Part shown: piece by piece, positions 24,753 through 32,674 of the stretch
How positions within the stretch are numbered: position 1 is the first letter of the stretch
Layout: every line of letters starts with the position of its first letter
Virus record (IMG/VR): IMGVR_UViG_3300025889_000139
Location: 1-58,279 of that record
Length of the DNA: 58,279 nucleotides
Reading direction: 5' to 3' (one strand)
Origin: a virus
Notes under the pieces: generated by a model
What the model saw: the letters and a program-made list of their open reading frames with translations, nothing else
What the model was told of the DNA's origin: nothing
Database searches by the model: none
Made by a program: the position numbers and the translations under genes

Positions 24753-27539
24753 TTATGATAGCCCAAGTACAACCTCAATCATGCCTACTTCTTCTGAATC
24801 GTACTCTTCAAGTGCTTTACCCAGAATAGTGCCAGGTAAGAACGGTGTAGTTACGTTACGTGCAATAGCAACGCCCGGTATATCAGATGTTACAAGAAGA
24901 TCGCCTTTGTTGATAGTTCCACGAACCTTACAAGGAACACGACCAGTTAGAGCAACATATGGGTGTGTTTCGTTTGGTCCAGCTTCGCTGTTCATCATAT
25001 ACGCTGGTGCGCCAGAAATAACACCAGCCACACGGTGATCATTGTATAGTGTAGACATTGTTATCTCATTGTCGCCGCCGAATACAACAACATCACCGGG
25101 ATAGTATTCTGCATCCGCATGATAGCGTTCCGCAACGTCAGCGTATTGTGCTATTGTTGCTACACCGTGGAACTGATCTGCGTACATATTAGTCCACTTA
25201 TCAGTAGGTGAACCGACATTTTGGATAGTGGATGACGCAGATGGGAGAATATCTCCGGCAGTTAGTCTTATATCACCCGCAAACGTTGCTAACTCTGAAC
25301 CTGAACCGCCGGATAGGGTGAGGTTAGGAATCTGATTATCGGCGTCTAATCGTATAGACCCACCAACTTTAGATGTGAATAAACGTCCGATACCAACATC
25401 ATAATCCCATAGCATTCCATAGCCAACTGCACCTGTCGTGGATGGAGAAGAAATACCAATAACGCCCTCATCGGCGTCTGGAACGCCAACCACAATACCA
25501 CCATTTGTATTATTTTCAACAACCAAATCATCAAAGTTTGTTGGAGCGGTCCATGTTCCGGCACTTGCTGTATGAACGTGGAATGTACCATCTGTTCTAG
25601 CAATACCAACACCAGAACTTGCGCCACCCTGTATAGCACCAGTTGTTGTGATATTATTTGCTTGGAAGTTAGCTCCACCAGCAACTGTATATGCGGCGAA
25701 TGTTCCCCCATCAACTGTAATATTAATATCACCAGTACCAGCATCCGTGATAGTAATGCTTGTATTTCCTTGTGAAATACTGTTTTTACCATCCACATAC
25801 GCTTTAATAGATTGTTGTGTGGCTAGTGCAGTTGCTGAATCAGAACCCATCGCATCTTCATCAAGAATGGTTGTTACACGGGCATTTGCTCCACCAAGGC
25901 GCATACCAGTAGAAGTCATATCAGAAATGTTTACGCTACCAGCATAGAACTCAATAGTATCTGTATCTGTTGCAAGTTGTTGAACCTGAACATATGTGTC
26001 GGAATCCGCATCAATAATCTGCGTTACACCCTGTGCAGCGTATAGGTTACGAATGATAATGCTATCACCGTCTGCTGGTGCAGATGTAAATGTAACCACG
26101 TTGGAAGCAGCAGTATAAGCAATACCAGGGTCTTGGACAACACCGTTGATTGTAATGAACAGTTCGTTATCGTTGTCTGTTGTTTGAGACATGGTGAAAG
26201 CAGCAGTAGAACCATCACCTGTGAATGTATCACCAAAAATTTCACCAGTGATTGTAACACCAGCCGGTTCCCAAGAAGCACCATTCCAAAACTCTAGTTT
26301 ACCACTGGTTGTATTGAAACGGGTCATGCCACCACTTGGAGAACCAGGGCGTTCTCCTGTTGTACCTTTAGGTGGAACGAAACCATTTGTACCAATCATC
26401 TCAATAAAGCCAGTACCACTTGGGTCCATTTCAATATTAGAGTTTGTGGTGTTAGATGAAATACGATTACCGTTGATAGTAATCTGGTCAATGTCTAATG
26501 CGGTTAGCGTTCCCAATGATGTAACATTTGGCTGGGCAGCAGTTTGTAAAGTACCAGTTACATTTGTAGCAGTAATATCGCCAGTTGTGGTTAGATTGTT
26601 TGCTTGTAGATTCCAATCACCAGAGCCATCCATAACAGCTTGAGGAGTACCAGAAATACTAATATCTAACCCAACTGTGGTATCAATCTCAAGGTTCGTT
26701 CCATTCCAGTAAATAGCAGCATCGTTTCCAGCGGCACCAAAGTTTAGTGAACCAGCAGCACCAATAGCAGTACCATCCACATCAATAGTCCAAATACCAC
26801 CAGATGTAATATTGCTTGTTCCATTATCAATATTACCAAAGTTTGCGGTGATAGAACCGCTGTCTAAAGCACCAACTGATGCTAATGAAGTCATAGTGGT
26901 TACGTTGTTTTGTGTAACAGTTGATAGTGTTCCTGTTAGTGTTGTACCATCTACGGTATCAGCATAAATGGTCGCCCATCGTGTTCCAGTAGCACCAAAG
27001 TCATACTGTGAATCAGTACCAGGTAGAACATCACCTGTCGTATCTGGGGCAAGAACAATGTTGCCGCCGCTTGTTGTTACAATAGATTGCCCATTTACAT
27101 CTAGGTCACCACCTAACTGCGGGGTCAAATCTTGCACAATATCAGTAAGGAAAATACCAGGAGCAACGCTTGATGGGATAGTTCCCCAAGTAGAACCGTC
27201 AGTAGTGTGTTCCCATTCGTCGCTTGTTTCATTCCAACGAATATTCACATTAGGTAAGCTTCCACGATCAATCTCTACACCGGCGTATGTGAGAGATACA
27301 CCAGCACCACTTTCACCAGAGTTTAGCTCAATCATATTATCTTTGATGGTTGTATTGATAGTATCAACAGTGGTTGTTGACCCTTGAATATCCAGATCAC
27401 CAGTAATAGTCACGTCTCCGGTGAAAACTGTTGGACCACCAGCACCTTGTAAGTTCACTGTTCCCGTTGTACTTTCTAGGGTTATATCCCCTGTAGATTC
27501 TACATTAAACTCACCATCTACGATAAATGTTTTAGACAC
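24753..27539 (-). CDS. Long tail fibre protein
   Basis: A protein of 928 residues starting at GTG 27539, with CAGGAG a few bases upstream. The N-terminal 130 residues repeat the plan of the neighbouring fibre (GDVTITGDLDIQGSTTTVDT, then MIELNSGESG and VNIRWNETSDEWEHTTDGS). The middle is long beta-repeat structure with GKLEFWNGASWEPAG near residue 420 and a GDTFTGDGSTAAFTMSQTT segment. The last 170 residues are the conserved tip domain shared with the gene at 21619 (SPTDKWTNMYADQFHG, QYADVAERYHADAEYYPGD, ending MIEVVLGLS). It probably forms a trimeric host-binding fibre. Confidence 0.87.
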   Translation of the reverse strand: MSKTFIVDGEFNVESTGDITLESTTGTVNLQGAGGPTVFTGDVTITGDLDIQGSTTTVDTINTTIKDNMIELNSGESGAGVSLTYAGVEIDRGSLPNVNIRWNETSDEWEHTTDGSTWGTIPSSVAPGIFLTDIVQDLTPQLGGDLDVNGQSIVTTSGGNIVLAPDTTGDVLPGTDSQYDFGATGTRWATIYADTVDGTTLTGTLSTVTQNNVTTMTSLASVGALDSGSITANFGNIDNGTSNITSGGIWTIDVDGTAIGAAGSLNFGAAGNDAAIYWNGTNLEIDTTVGLDISISGTPQAVMDGSGDWNLQANNLTTTGDITATNVTGTLQTAAQPNVTSLGTLTALDIDQITINGNRISSNTTNSNIEMDPSGTGFIEMIGTNGFVPPKGTTGERPGSPSGGMTRFNTTSGKLEFWNGASWEPAGVTITGEIFGDTFTGDGSTAAFTMSQTTDNDNELFITINGVVQDPGIAYTAASNVVTFTSAPADGDSIIIRNLYAAQGVTQIIDADSDTYVQVQQLATDTDTIEFYAGSVNISDMTSTGMRLGGANARVTTILDEDAMGSDSATALATQQSIKAYVDGKNSISQGNTSITITDAGTGDINITVDGGTFAAYTVAGGANFQANNITTTGAIQGGASSGVGIARTDGTFHVHTASAGTWTAPTNFDDLVVENNTNGGIVVGVPDADEGVIGISSPSTTGAVGYGMLWDYDVGIGRLFTSKVGGSIRLDADNQIPNLTLSGGSGSELATFAGDIRLTAGDILPSASSTIQNVGSPTDKWTNMYADQFHGVATIAQYADVAERYHADAEYYPGDVVVFGGDNEITMSTLYNDHRVAGVISGAPAYMMNSEAGPNETHPYVALTGRVPCKVRGTINKGDLLVTSDIPGVAIARNVTTPFLPGTILGKALEEYDSEEVGMIEVVLGLS
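25138..25252 (-). repeat. Fibre-tip DNA repeat, copy 2
   Basis: Partner of the repeat at 21986-22105, in the same orientation and in the equivalent position of the fibre gene. Confidence 0.75.
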
Positions 27540-27554
27540 TGCAAAACTCCTGTT

Positions 27555-28256
27555 TTATGTATTTATCTGTTGGAGGAAATGTTTTAGATGGATACTCTTA
27601 TAGTTATGTAAATCCCTCCACTCCAACGGACTATAATCTAAATGTGGATTAACCCTAATGAACTTTCTATCATGAAACTCTTTCATTATATCAGTCATTT
27701 GCATAATCCAGTTGTTATAATGCGTTTCATCAGCGTTGCTTTTCTTATAAAACTCTCTATCAGCAAAGACATTATTCAGTTTGCGTTTCTCTTTTTTATC
27801 ATCAAACTTACCCAATCCCATCAAGTCAAATCCAATCATATAGATATACCTATGCCCCGCCTCGCAGGCCAAAGTGCAGGCCACAGGACCAGAACTATAC
27901 GCATTATTCTTTTTTATCTCTTGTACCTTGGTTTCTTTACCAAACCATTTCACAGGATTTCGTGTATACATTAGATTGTCTTTGGTATAACCTGACTTCT
28001 GAATATGATTAGCAATAGCCATATCAACCGCAATCAATACATCAGGGACACAATCTTCATAAAAAAAGTTACACCCGTAAATGGTTCCCTTGCCTCGTAA
28101 TGTTTCTGGGTCCATTTCTTTTCTAGTTATACCATTACCAAATACAAACGCAGATTCTGCGGCTGGATGCTTCAATGGTTTACCAGAGTTTTCTTTCGCT
28201 AGTCGCTTTAACTCTTTCTGCTCACGCTTCCATAATCGTTTTTGTTCTTTATTCAT
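27555..28256 (-). CDS. DUF115/glycosyltransferase-like protein (copy B)
   Basis: A protein of 233 residues. After a basic N-terminus (MNKEQKRLWKREQKELKRLA) it has FVFGNGITRKEMDPETLR, TIYGCNFFYEDCVPDVLIAV, LMYTRNPVKWFG, SSGPVACTLACEAGHRYIYM with IGFDLMGLGK. This is the same motif order as in the protein at 15283-15888. The family is common in marine T4-like phages and resembles DUF115/MptE-like and sialyltransferase-like enzymes. It lies between the long fibre and a conserved virion gene, so glycan modification of the fibre, or of a host glycan, is a reasonable guess. GGGAAGC precedes the ATG. Confidence 0.7.
   Translation of the reverse strand: MNKEQKRLWKREQKELKRLAKENSGKPLKHPAAESAFVFGNGITRKEMDPETLRGKGTIYGCNFFYEDCVPDVLIAVDMAIANHIQKSGYTKDNLMYTRNPVKWFGKETKVQEIKKNNAYSSGPVACTLACEAGHRYIYMIGFDLMGLGKFDDKKEKRKLNNVFADREFYKKSNADETHYNNWIMQMTDIMKEFHDRKFIRVNPHLDYSPLEWRDLHNYKSIHLKHFLQQINT
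27560..27567 (-). promoter_or_regulatory. Late promoter box for long fibre
   Basis: GATAAATA on the minus strand, 20 bases before GTG 27539 and within the last codons of the upstream gene. Confidence 0.7.
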
Positions 28257-28272
28257 AAGCTTCCCATAAAAA

Positions 28273-28302
28273 AAATAGTCACAGTATTTACCATGACTAT
28301 TT
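28273..28302 (-). terminator. Rho-independent terminator
   Basis: On the minus strand AAATAGTCA pairs with TGACTATTT around a 12-base loop, and the 3' arm runs into a T tract. It ends the transcript of the gene at 28337-28714 just before the next gene. The loop carries GGTAAATA, a weak late box for the gene at 27555-28256. Confidence 0.7.
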
Positions 28303-28336
28303 CTTTTATTGATTTTGTAATATTAGATTATTGAGT

Positions 28337-28714
28337 TTAGCTCTGTGTTTCCACGGATGCGCGATTGTCATCAGTAGTGTGGTCACCACCTTCTACACCC
28401 TCAAGCTCATAACCAATATTTGTTGCATCATCATACTGAATTGTACGATTACGTAGTTTAGTAACCTGAACAACAGTTGAATCATCAAGAACAGCATTGA
28501 CTGTGAATTCACCCGCTACGAGTGAACCTGTTTTGTCAACCAATGTAAGAACTTCAGTTGAAACACCATCGGAAACTGTGAACTCATATGTTGAACGCTG
28601 GTTAACAATCCAAGCGTTTGTTGTTAGTTCACTACCACCTGTGAAAAAGTGTCTTGAAACTTTGATACGACCAGCACCTTGACCAATCTTGTTTTTGTTA
28701 ATCGGACGACCCAT
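28337..28714 (-). CDS. Conserved T4-type virion protein
   Basis: A protein of 125 residues starting MGRPINKNKIGQGAGRIKVS. The rest is strand-rich: FFTGGSELTTNAWIVNQRST, LTLVDKTGSLVAGEF, VLDDSTVVQVTKLRNRTIQY. This family sits near capsid genes in marine T4-like phages and is usually listed as a structural protein. It has a strong ribosome-binding site (AAGGAG), a late promoter about 85 bases upstream and its own terminator, which fits an abundant virion component. Precise location in the particle is not known. Confidence 0.75.
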   Translation of the reverse strand: MGRPINKNKIGQGAGRIKVSRHFFTGGSELTTNAWIVNQRSTYEFTVSDGVSTEVLTLVDKTGSLVAGEFTVNAVLDDSTVVQVTKLRNRTIQYDDATNIGYELEGVEGGDHTTDDNRASVETQS

Positions 28715-28797
28715 TTTGTTTTCTCCTTATAATATGCCGTTCTAGGGCTACGGGGATGGTGTTCCCCATAAGTCTATCTCATAGGATAGTTCAGTAG

Positions 28798-28805
28798 TAT
28801 TTATC
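28798..28805 (-). promoter_or_regulatory. Late promoter box
   Basis: GATAAATA on the minus strand, 84 bases before ATG 28714. The leader between them can fold (GGGGAACACCATCCCC). Confidence 0.7.
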
Positions 28806-28825
28806 ATAAAAGAGGATTTTATTGT

Positions 28826-29368
28826 TTAGTTTACCAAACTCCACCAAAAGGCATCTTTGTCTGACATAATATCATATGGACCATTTACTTGTTTGCCATT
28901 TAGATACCAAACTTTGGTTCCATCTGCATCTTCAACAGCAGGGCCATCTGTTCTATGAAGTTCGCCATTTAGCCACCAAACTTTGGTTCCGTCTGCATGT
29001 TCAACAGCAGGGCCATCTGTTCTATGTCGTTTGCCATTTAGATACCAAAATTTGCTTCCATCTGCATGTTCATAAGCAGGGCCATCTGTTCTATGTCGTT
29101 CGCCATTTAGATACCAATATTTGGTTCCATTTGCATGTTCAACAGCAGGGCCATCTGTTCTATGTCGTTTGCCATTTAGATACCAAAATTTGCTTCCATC
29201 TGCATGTTCAATAGCAGGGCCATCCGTTCTATGAAGTTCGCCATTTAGCCACCATTCTTTGGTTCCATCTGCATCTTCAACAGCAGGGCCATCCGTTCTA
29301 TGAAGTTCGCCATTTAGCCACCATTCTTTGTTTCCATCTGCATCTATTTCACAAATAGGTTCAGCCAT
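28826..29368 (-). CDS. Tandem 23-residue WxxNGxxHRTDGPA repeat protein
   Basis: A protein of 180 residues made almost wholly of a 23-residue repeat with consensus WYLNGKRHRTDGPAVEHADG followed by TK/SK and F/Y/V. There are six full copies and a degenerate seventh (VWYLNGKQVNGPYD). The repeat is MORN-like: such repeats form a beta-ribbon used for binding lipids or proteins, and they expand and shrink easily. I prefer ATG 29368 (MAEPICEID), which has GGAAG upstream, to ATG 29383. Unlike its virion neighbours it has a strong host-type promoter, so it is probably an early protein acting in the host. Function unknown. Confidence 0.75.
   Translation of the reverse strand: MAEPICEIDADGNKEWWLNGELHRTDGPAVEDADGTKEWWLNGELHRTDGPAIEHADGSKFWYLNGKRHRTDGPAVEHANGTKYWYLNGERHRTDGPAYEHADGSKFWYLNGKRHRTDGPAVEHADGTKVWWLNGELHRTDGPAVEDADGTKVWYLNGKQVNGPYDIMSDKDAFWWSLVN
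28895..29330 (-). repeat. 69-base tandem coding repeat
   Basis: Six to seven direct copies of a 69-base unit, the coding form of the 23-residue repeat. Units differ mainly at GAAGTTC versus GTCGTTT (ELHR versus KRHR), which alternate in a block pattern that suggests recent duplication. Confidence 0.8.
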
Positions 29369-29401
29369 GACGTAAACTTCCATAAAAGTTATCGTAAGGT
29401 T

Positions 29402-29429
29402 AGTATAGCATATTTTGATAGTTTGTCAA
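29402..29429 (-). promoter_or_regulatory. Sigma-70 promoter, extended -10 (copy 4)
   Basis: On the minus strand TTGACA, a 16-base spacer ending TGC, and TATACT, 34 bases before ATG 29368. Same architecture as the three copies at 13-15 kb, though 14 kb away. Confidence 0.85.
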
Positions 29430-30184
29430 GAGGATTCTTTACAGTTATCACCATGCCAGCGTGGATAAACATTTACAGCAACATCCTTGCCACAATGAAC
29501 GCAATGCTTCGTGGGACGCTTTAGACCAGTTTGTGATTTTGCTCTACGGGCTACAACTTCTGGGTCTTGTTTTCTTCCTTTCATAACAGCGGATAGTTTA
29601 GCCTTTTGTTCTTCACTCATAGGAACTCCTTTGTTATGTGCTGGCTTTCCTTTATTGGCTTGACTTATCTTGTCTCTGGTTTCCTGTTTTACTTCTTTTC
29701 CATATCGTGGGTTATTTTTTCCCATCATTATTTTTGACATATTTTCTCGGTATTCAGGTGTTTTACAATAGTCCTTGTTTTGTCCTTTTAGTGCTTCGCT
29801 AATTTTTTGTTTGTGTTCTTCGCTTTTGGGAACACCGGATAATGCTTCGCTTATCTTTTGGAAACTTTCTTCCGTGGCAAAGATTGCCCCAGCAATATTA
29901 CCATTTAGGTATCTTGAATCATGCTGAACCTGATTTTCTACCAAATACTTTTCTTCATACGCAATAGCATCATCCCTATTATCAAAGACTTTATCAATCT
30001 CCACAATAAAACTATCAGCACCATATTCAGCAATAAGTTGATGAACCCTTGATGATGATGTGAAATAATCCACCCAAAGGTCTTTTTCGGGTTCCATATT
30101 TTTTCTATTGACAGAGTAGCGCACTCCGTAGTATAATGTGTTCGTTGGTTTATGAGTTAGTAAATAAGTATATGCTGTATACAT
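29426..30184 (-). CDS. GIY-YIG-type homing endonuclease with NUMOD3 repeats
   Basis: A protein of 252 residues. The N-terminal domain (TAYTYLLTHKPTNTLYYGVR) is a GIY-YIG variant in which the second motif reads YYGVR. It is followed by an EEKYLVENQ acidic helix, several NUMOD3 motifs (SEEHKQKISEALKGQN, NPRYGKEVKQETRDKISQAN, MSEEQKAKLSAVMKGRKQ) and a C-terminal zinc ribbon CVHC...HGDNC like that of the gene at 11276. It is a free-standing mobile gene inserted downstream of gp23. It shares its promoter and leader hairpin with the other GIY-YIG gene but not the 35-residue ORF. Confidence 0.88.
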   Translation of the reverse strand: MYTAYTYLLTHKPTNTLYYGVRYSVNRKNMEPEKDLWVDYFTSSSRVHQLIAEYGADSFIVEIDKVFDNRDDAIAYEEKYLVENQVQHDSRYLNGNIAGAIFATEESFQKISEALSGVPKSEEHKQKISEALKGQNKDYCKTPEYRENMSKIMMGKNNPRYGKEVKQETRDKISQANKGKPAHNKGVPMSEEQKAKLSAVMKGRKQDPEVVARRAKSQTGLKRPTKHCVHCGKDVAVNVYPRWHGDNCKESS

Positions 30185-30206
30185 TCGTTTTCCTTTCGTA
30201 TATAGA

Positions 30207-30236
30207 GTAGGTAGAGGTTGCCGCCTCGTGACCTAC
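30207..30236 (-). promoter_or_regulatory. Leader RNA hairpin of second GIY-YIG gene
   Basis: On the minus strand GTAGGT pairs with ACCTAC, with an inner AGG/CCT stem; a following CTCTA is shared with the 11.1-kb leader. The paired change relative to GTAGTT/AACTAC supports a conserved RNA structure. Confidence 0.7.
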
Positions 30237-30241
30237 ACTTT

Positions 30242-30249
30242 TATTTATC
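30242..30249 (-). promoter_or_regulatory. Late promoter box of second GIY-YIG gene
   Basis: GATAAATA on the minus strand, continuing AAAGTGTAG exactly as at 11099-11115. Confidence 0.75.
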
Positions 30250-30289
30250 ATTATCGCACTATCAAATATAAAAAGTCAATATAAAAAAA

Positions 30290-30311
30290 GGGGAGAACCG
30301 AAGTTCTCCCC
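30290..30311 (-). terminator. Rho-independent terminator after gp23
   Basis: On the minus strand GGGGAGAAC-TTCG-GTTCTCCCC followed by seven Ts: a nine-pair stem with a TTCG loop. It ends the capsid gene transcript and insulates the homing endonuclease. Confidence 0.93.
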
Positions 30312-30351
30312 AATCTTTTGACCCATTTGGGTTTGCTTTCGCAACTTTTCC

Positions 30352-31545
30352 TTACTGGAAGGAAATATTACTTACGGCAATTTCTCCAAGATAATCGCCG
30401 GCATTACCAAAACTTGATGCCGTATTTGTCAATTCGACGTATCCATATCTTGTCATGAAGCCAACTACTGGCTCTAGGGTTGCTGGGTCTAGTACGACAC
30501 CACTGCTCATTAGTGGGATATATGGGCAGTAGAATGCAGCCGCATCTGTCTCTGTGTTGCCTTTATAGCCAACTAGGACAGGTGTTGTGTTAGCAGCATA
30601 TGTGTCTACGTAGATTTTCATTGTGCTGTTTAGCGTACCAACGAACTTCTGGTTGGTTGGACCTTCGAAAGTACCTTCAGTTGTACGAGCGAATGCTGAA
30701 GTAGAAGCACTCTGTAGAACTGTTAGCATTTCTGGGGAAACAACTGCCCAGTTACCTAGACCACGGCGTGTGCGCTGACCGATTAGGTTAGCAACACGGT
30801 TGATTAGAACTGCTAGAGCAGCGTGTTCGTCACCAACGTATGTGGCAGTACCTGAAACGGTGTTTTGATCGAAGGTGTATTCGGTAGCGGCTAGGGCGCG
30901 TAGGGAACCGAGGATTTCTTGGTCGATTTCCTGTGTGATTTCCTGTGCTAGTGCTGCCATTACTTCAGCTTCGATATCAATGCCGTGCATTGCGTCTGCG
31001 TCCTGTGCAGCTTCAAAAGTCCAGCGAGCGGATAGCTTACGGGACTTAGCTTCAACAGGTTGCTTGACAATCTGGATGTTCATACGCTGACCTGGGTCAC
31101 CTTCTAGTGTAGCTGTAGAAGCTGCACGAGCGTCATTGTTAGCGTTTGTTGTTGTATCAGCACCAGAATATGCTTCTGCGATACGATATGGTGATAGAGC
31201 TTCATCACCAGCAGTTGCGCCTGTACCACCTGTGGATGTTACGGTATCAGCGTAACGAACACGTAGTGTGTGGATTTGTGCAACTGGACCTTGCATTGGC
31301 TGAACACCAATTAGTTCGTTTGCGATAACAGTTGGCATAACACGACGAATAACTGGTAGAATAACTCTGTTTAGAGTAGCTACGTTACCGTGTGCTGTTG
31401 CACCAGCAGTTGCTGTTTCGCGTAGTAGTGCTTTCTTTGTATTTTCAAGAACAACACTCATTGAGTTGCGCTTGGAACCTTCTAGACCCTCAAGTAGAGC
31501 GCCTTTAGTTTCGTCCCAGCGGCTTTCTAGTAGTGGTTGTGACAT
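30352..31545 (-). CDS. 23: Major capsid protein, gp23
   Basis: A protein of 397 residues in the classic position after scaffold gp22. Landmarks of marine T4-type gp23 are ALLRETATAGATAHGNVATL near residue 55, LIGVQPMQGPVAQIHTLRVR, RKLSARWTFEAAQDADAMHG, EIEAEVMAAL and ITQEIDQEILGSLR, NLIGQRTRRGLGNWAVVSPE, YVDTYAANTTPVLVGYKG and YCPYIPLMSSGVVLDPATL. A Glu near residue 56 (ALLRE) is a candidate site for the gp21 protease. GGAGAC precedes the ATG. It is shorter than T4 gp23 (521), as is common in environmental phages. No separate gp24 vertex gene is seen. Confidence 0.95.
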   Translation of the reverse strand: MSQPLLESRWDETKGALLEGLEGSKRNSMSVVLENTKKALLRETATAGATAHGNVATLNRVILPVIRRVMPTVIANELIGVQPMQGPVAQIHTLRVRYADTVTSTGGTGATAGDEALSPYRIAEAYSGADTTTNANNDARAASTATLEGDPGQRMNIQIVKQPVEAKSRKLSARWTFEAAQDADAMHGIDIEAEVMAALAQEITQEIDQEILGSLRALAATEYTFDQNTVSGTATYVGDEHAALAVLINRVANLIGQRTRRGLGNWAVVSPEMLTVLQSASTSAFARTTEGTFEGPTNQKFVGTLNSTMKIYVDTYAANTTPVLVGYKGNTETDAAAFYCPYIPLMSSGVVLDPATLEPVVGFMTRYGYVELTNTASSFGNAGDYLGEIAVSNISFQ

Positions 31546-31563
31546 TTGTATTTGTCTCCTATT

Positions 31564-32655
31564 TTATAAACCAGCCAATTTACGGATATCGCTTAGTTCT
31601 ACGACATCTGCTTCTGGCTTTACTTTGTTTTTATCGCCTGTTTTTTCTGAACGGGACTCGGTTACCACTTTCTTTTGGGTTGATGGTTTACGGGTTTCGT
31701 TTAGCAGAGCAGGTAGATATTTGTCGAATGCTGTTTGTAGTTTACCTGTTTCAACAGATTCAAGTAGCTCACGCATAGCATTTGCCTTCTCACGATTTAA
31801 TGGTTGTAGAAGTTCTTGCATAACCTTTGTGCGCTTGATGCTGTCTTTGACACCAGCAAGTTCACGATCCTTACTTTCAACTAGGCGAGCGGCTTTAGAT
31901 ACTTTGTCCTTGGACTCAGCAACTAGAGCTTTCTGATTAGCTAGTTCTTTTTCGAGTTTCTTGATTTCTACATTTGTGTTTAGGTGGGATGCACCAAACT
32001 CAGATGCAAAAGCTTCGAAGATGCGGCGACCAAAGTCGTTCTTTCTTGAAGCATCAATATCTTCTTTGAGTTGAGTAAGTTCTTTTGTAAGGTTTTTAGT
32101 AACTGTGCTTTCCACAAGTTTAGCTGATTTCTTGATGAATGCTTTCTGTAGGTCAGCAATCTTAGTTTTCGCTTCTGTTACAAGTTTAACCTTAGTTTCA
32201 GCTAGGTCTTTCTTGTCAGCTTGGAATTCTTCGATTTCTTCAGCTAGAGCTTGAACCATGAAGTCTTCAAACTTAGCTAGTGCTTCAGCTTGTACTTTAC
32301 GGTCAGAACGAAGTTCTTTGATTTCCTCTGCTAGTTTAGTAACCATGAACTGGTCAAACCTTTGTGCAGATTCTGTCATTTTTTTATTGAACTTCACACG
32401 GTCTTCAGCAAGAGCTTGCTTTTCTTTTACGATCTGCTTTAGCTCGTCCTGTAGACTTTCAGTTACCATATTATCAAGTGCTTCAACCATTACTGTTTTA
32501 TCGTGCTGATATTTTTGAGCGAATTCCTCACGGAGTTCCGCCTTGGATTGCTCTTTGATTTCGCCAATTTTTTCTTCCCAAGCTTCTTGAATAGCCTGAC
32601 GGGTTTCTTCATTGACTAGATCGCTTTCCAATAATGGTTTTAGTGCATCGAACAT
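31564..32655 (-). CDS. 22: Prohead scaffold protein, gp22
   Basis: A protein of 363 residues that is almost entirely charged coiled coil (EELRSDRKVQAEALAKFEDF, EFQADKKDLAETKVKLVTEA and similar, in repeated units). It lies between the protease gp21 and the capsid gp23, the fixed T4 position of the scaffold core protein that is digested during maturation. T4 gp22 is 269 residues; this one is longer because of repeated helical units around ALAEEIKELRSDR/ALAEEIEEFQADK. AAGGAG precedes the ATG. The last 60 residues are basic and end SDIRKLAGL. Confidence 0.88.
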   Translation of the reverse strand: MFDALKPLLESDLVNEETRQAIQEAWEEKIGEIKEQSKAELREEFAQKYQHDKTVMVEALDNMVTESLQDELKQIVKEKQALAEDRVKFNKKMTESAQRFDQFMVTKLAEEIKELRSDRKVQAEALAKFEDFMVQALAEEIEEFQADKKDLAETKVKLVTEAKTKIADLQKAFIKKSAKLVESTVTKNLTKELTQLKEDIDASRKNDFGRRIFEAFASEFGASHLNTNVEIKKLEKELANQKALVAESKDKVSKAARLVESKDRELAGVKDSIKRTKVMQELLQPLNREKANAMRELLESVETGKLQTAFDKYLPALLNETRKPSTQKKVVTESRSEKTGDKNKVKPEADVVELSDIRKLAGL

Positions 32656-32674
32656 ATAGTTCTCCTTGTTTATC

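Noticed and set aside
28876-29214. Plus-strand ORF with repeated HLDTK units
   Set aside because: Antisense shadow of the tandem WxxNG repeat gene, with no ribosome-binding site.
28895-29330. Regular 69-base repeats as a CRISPR array
   Set aside because: The repeats are contiguous and in frame with no spacers; they code for a protein repeat.
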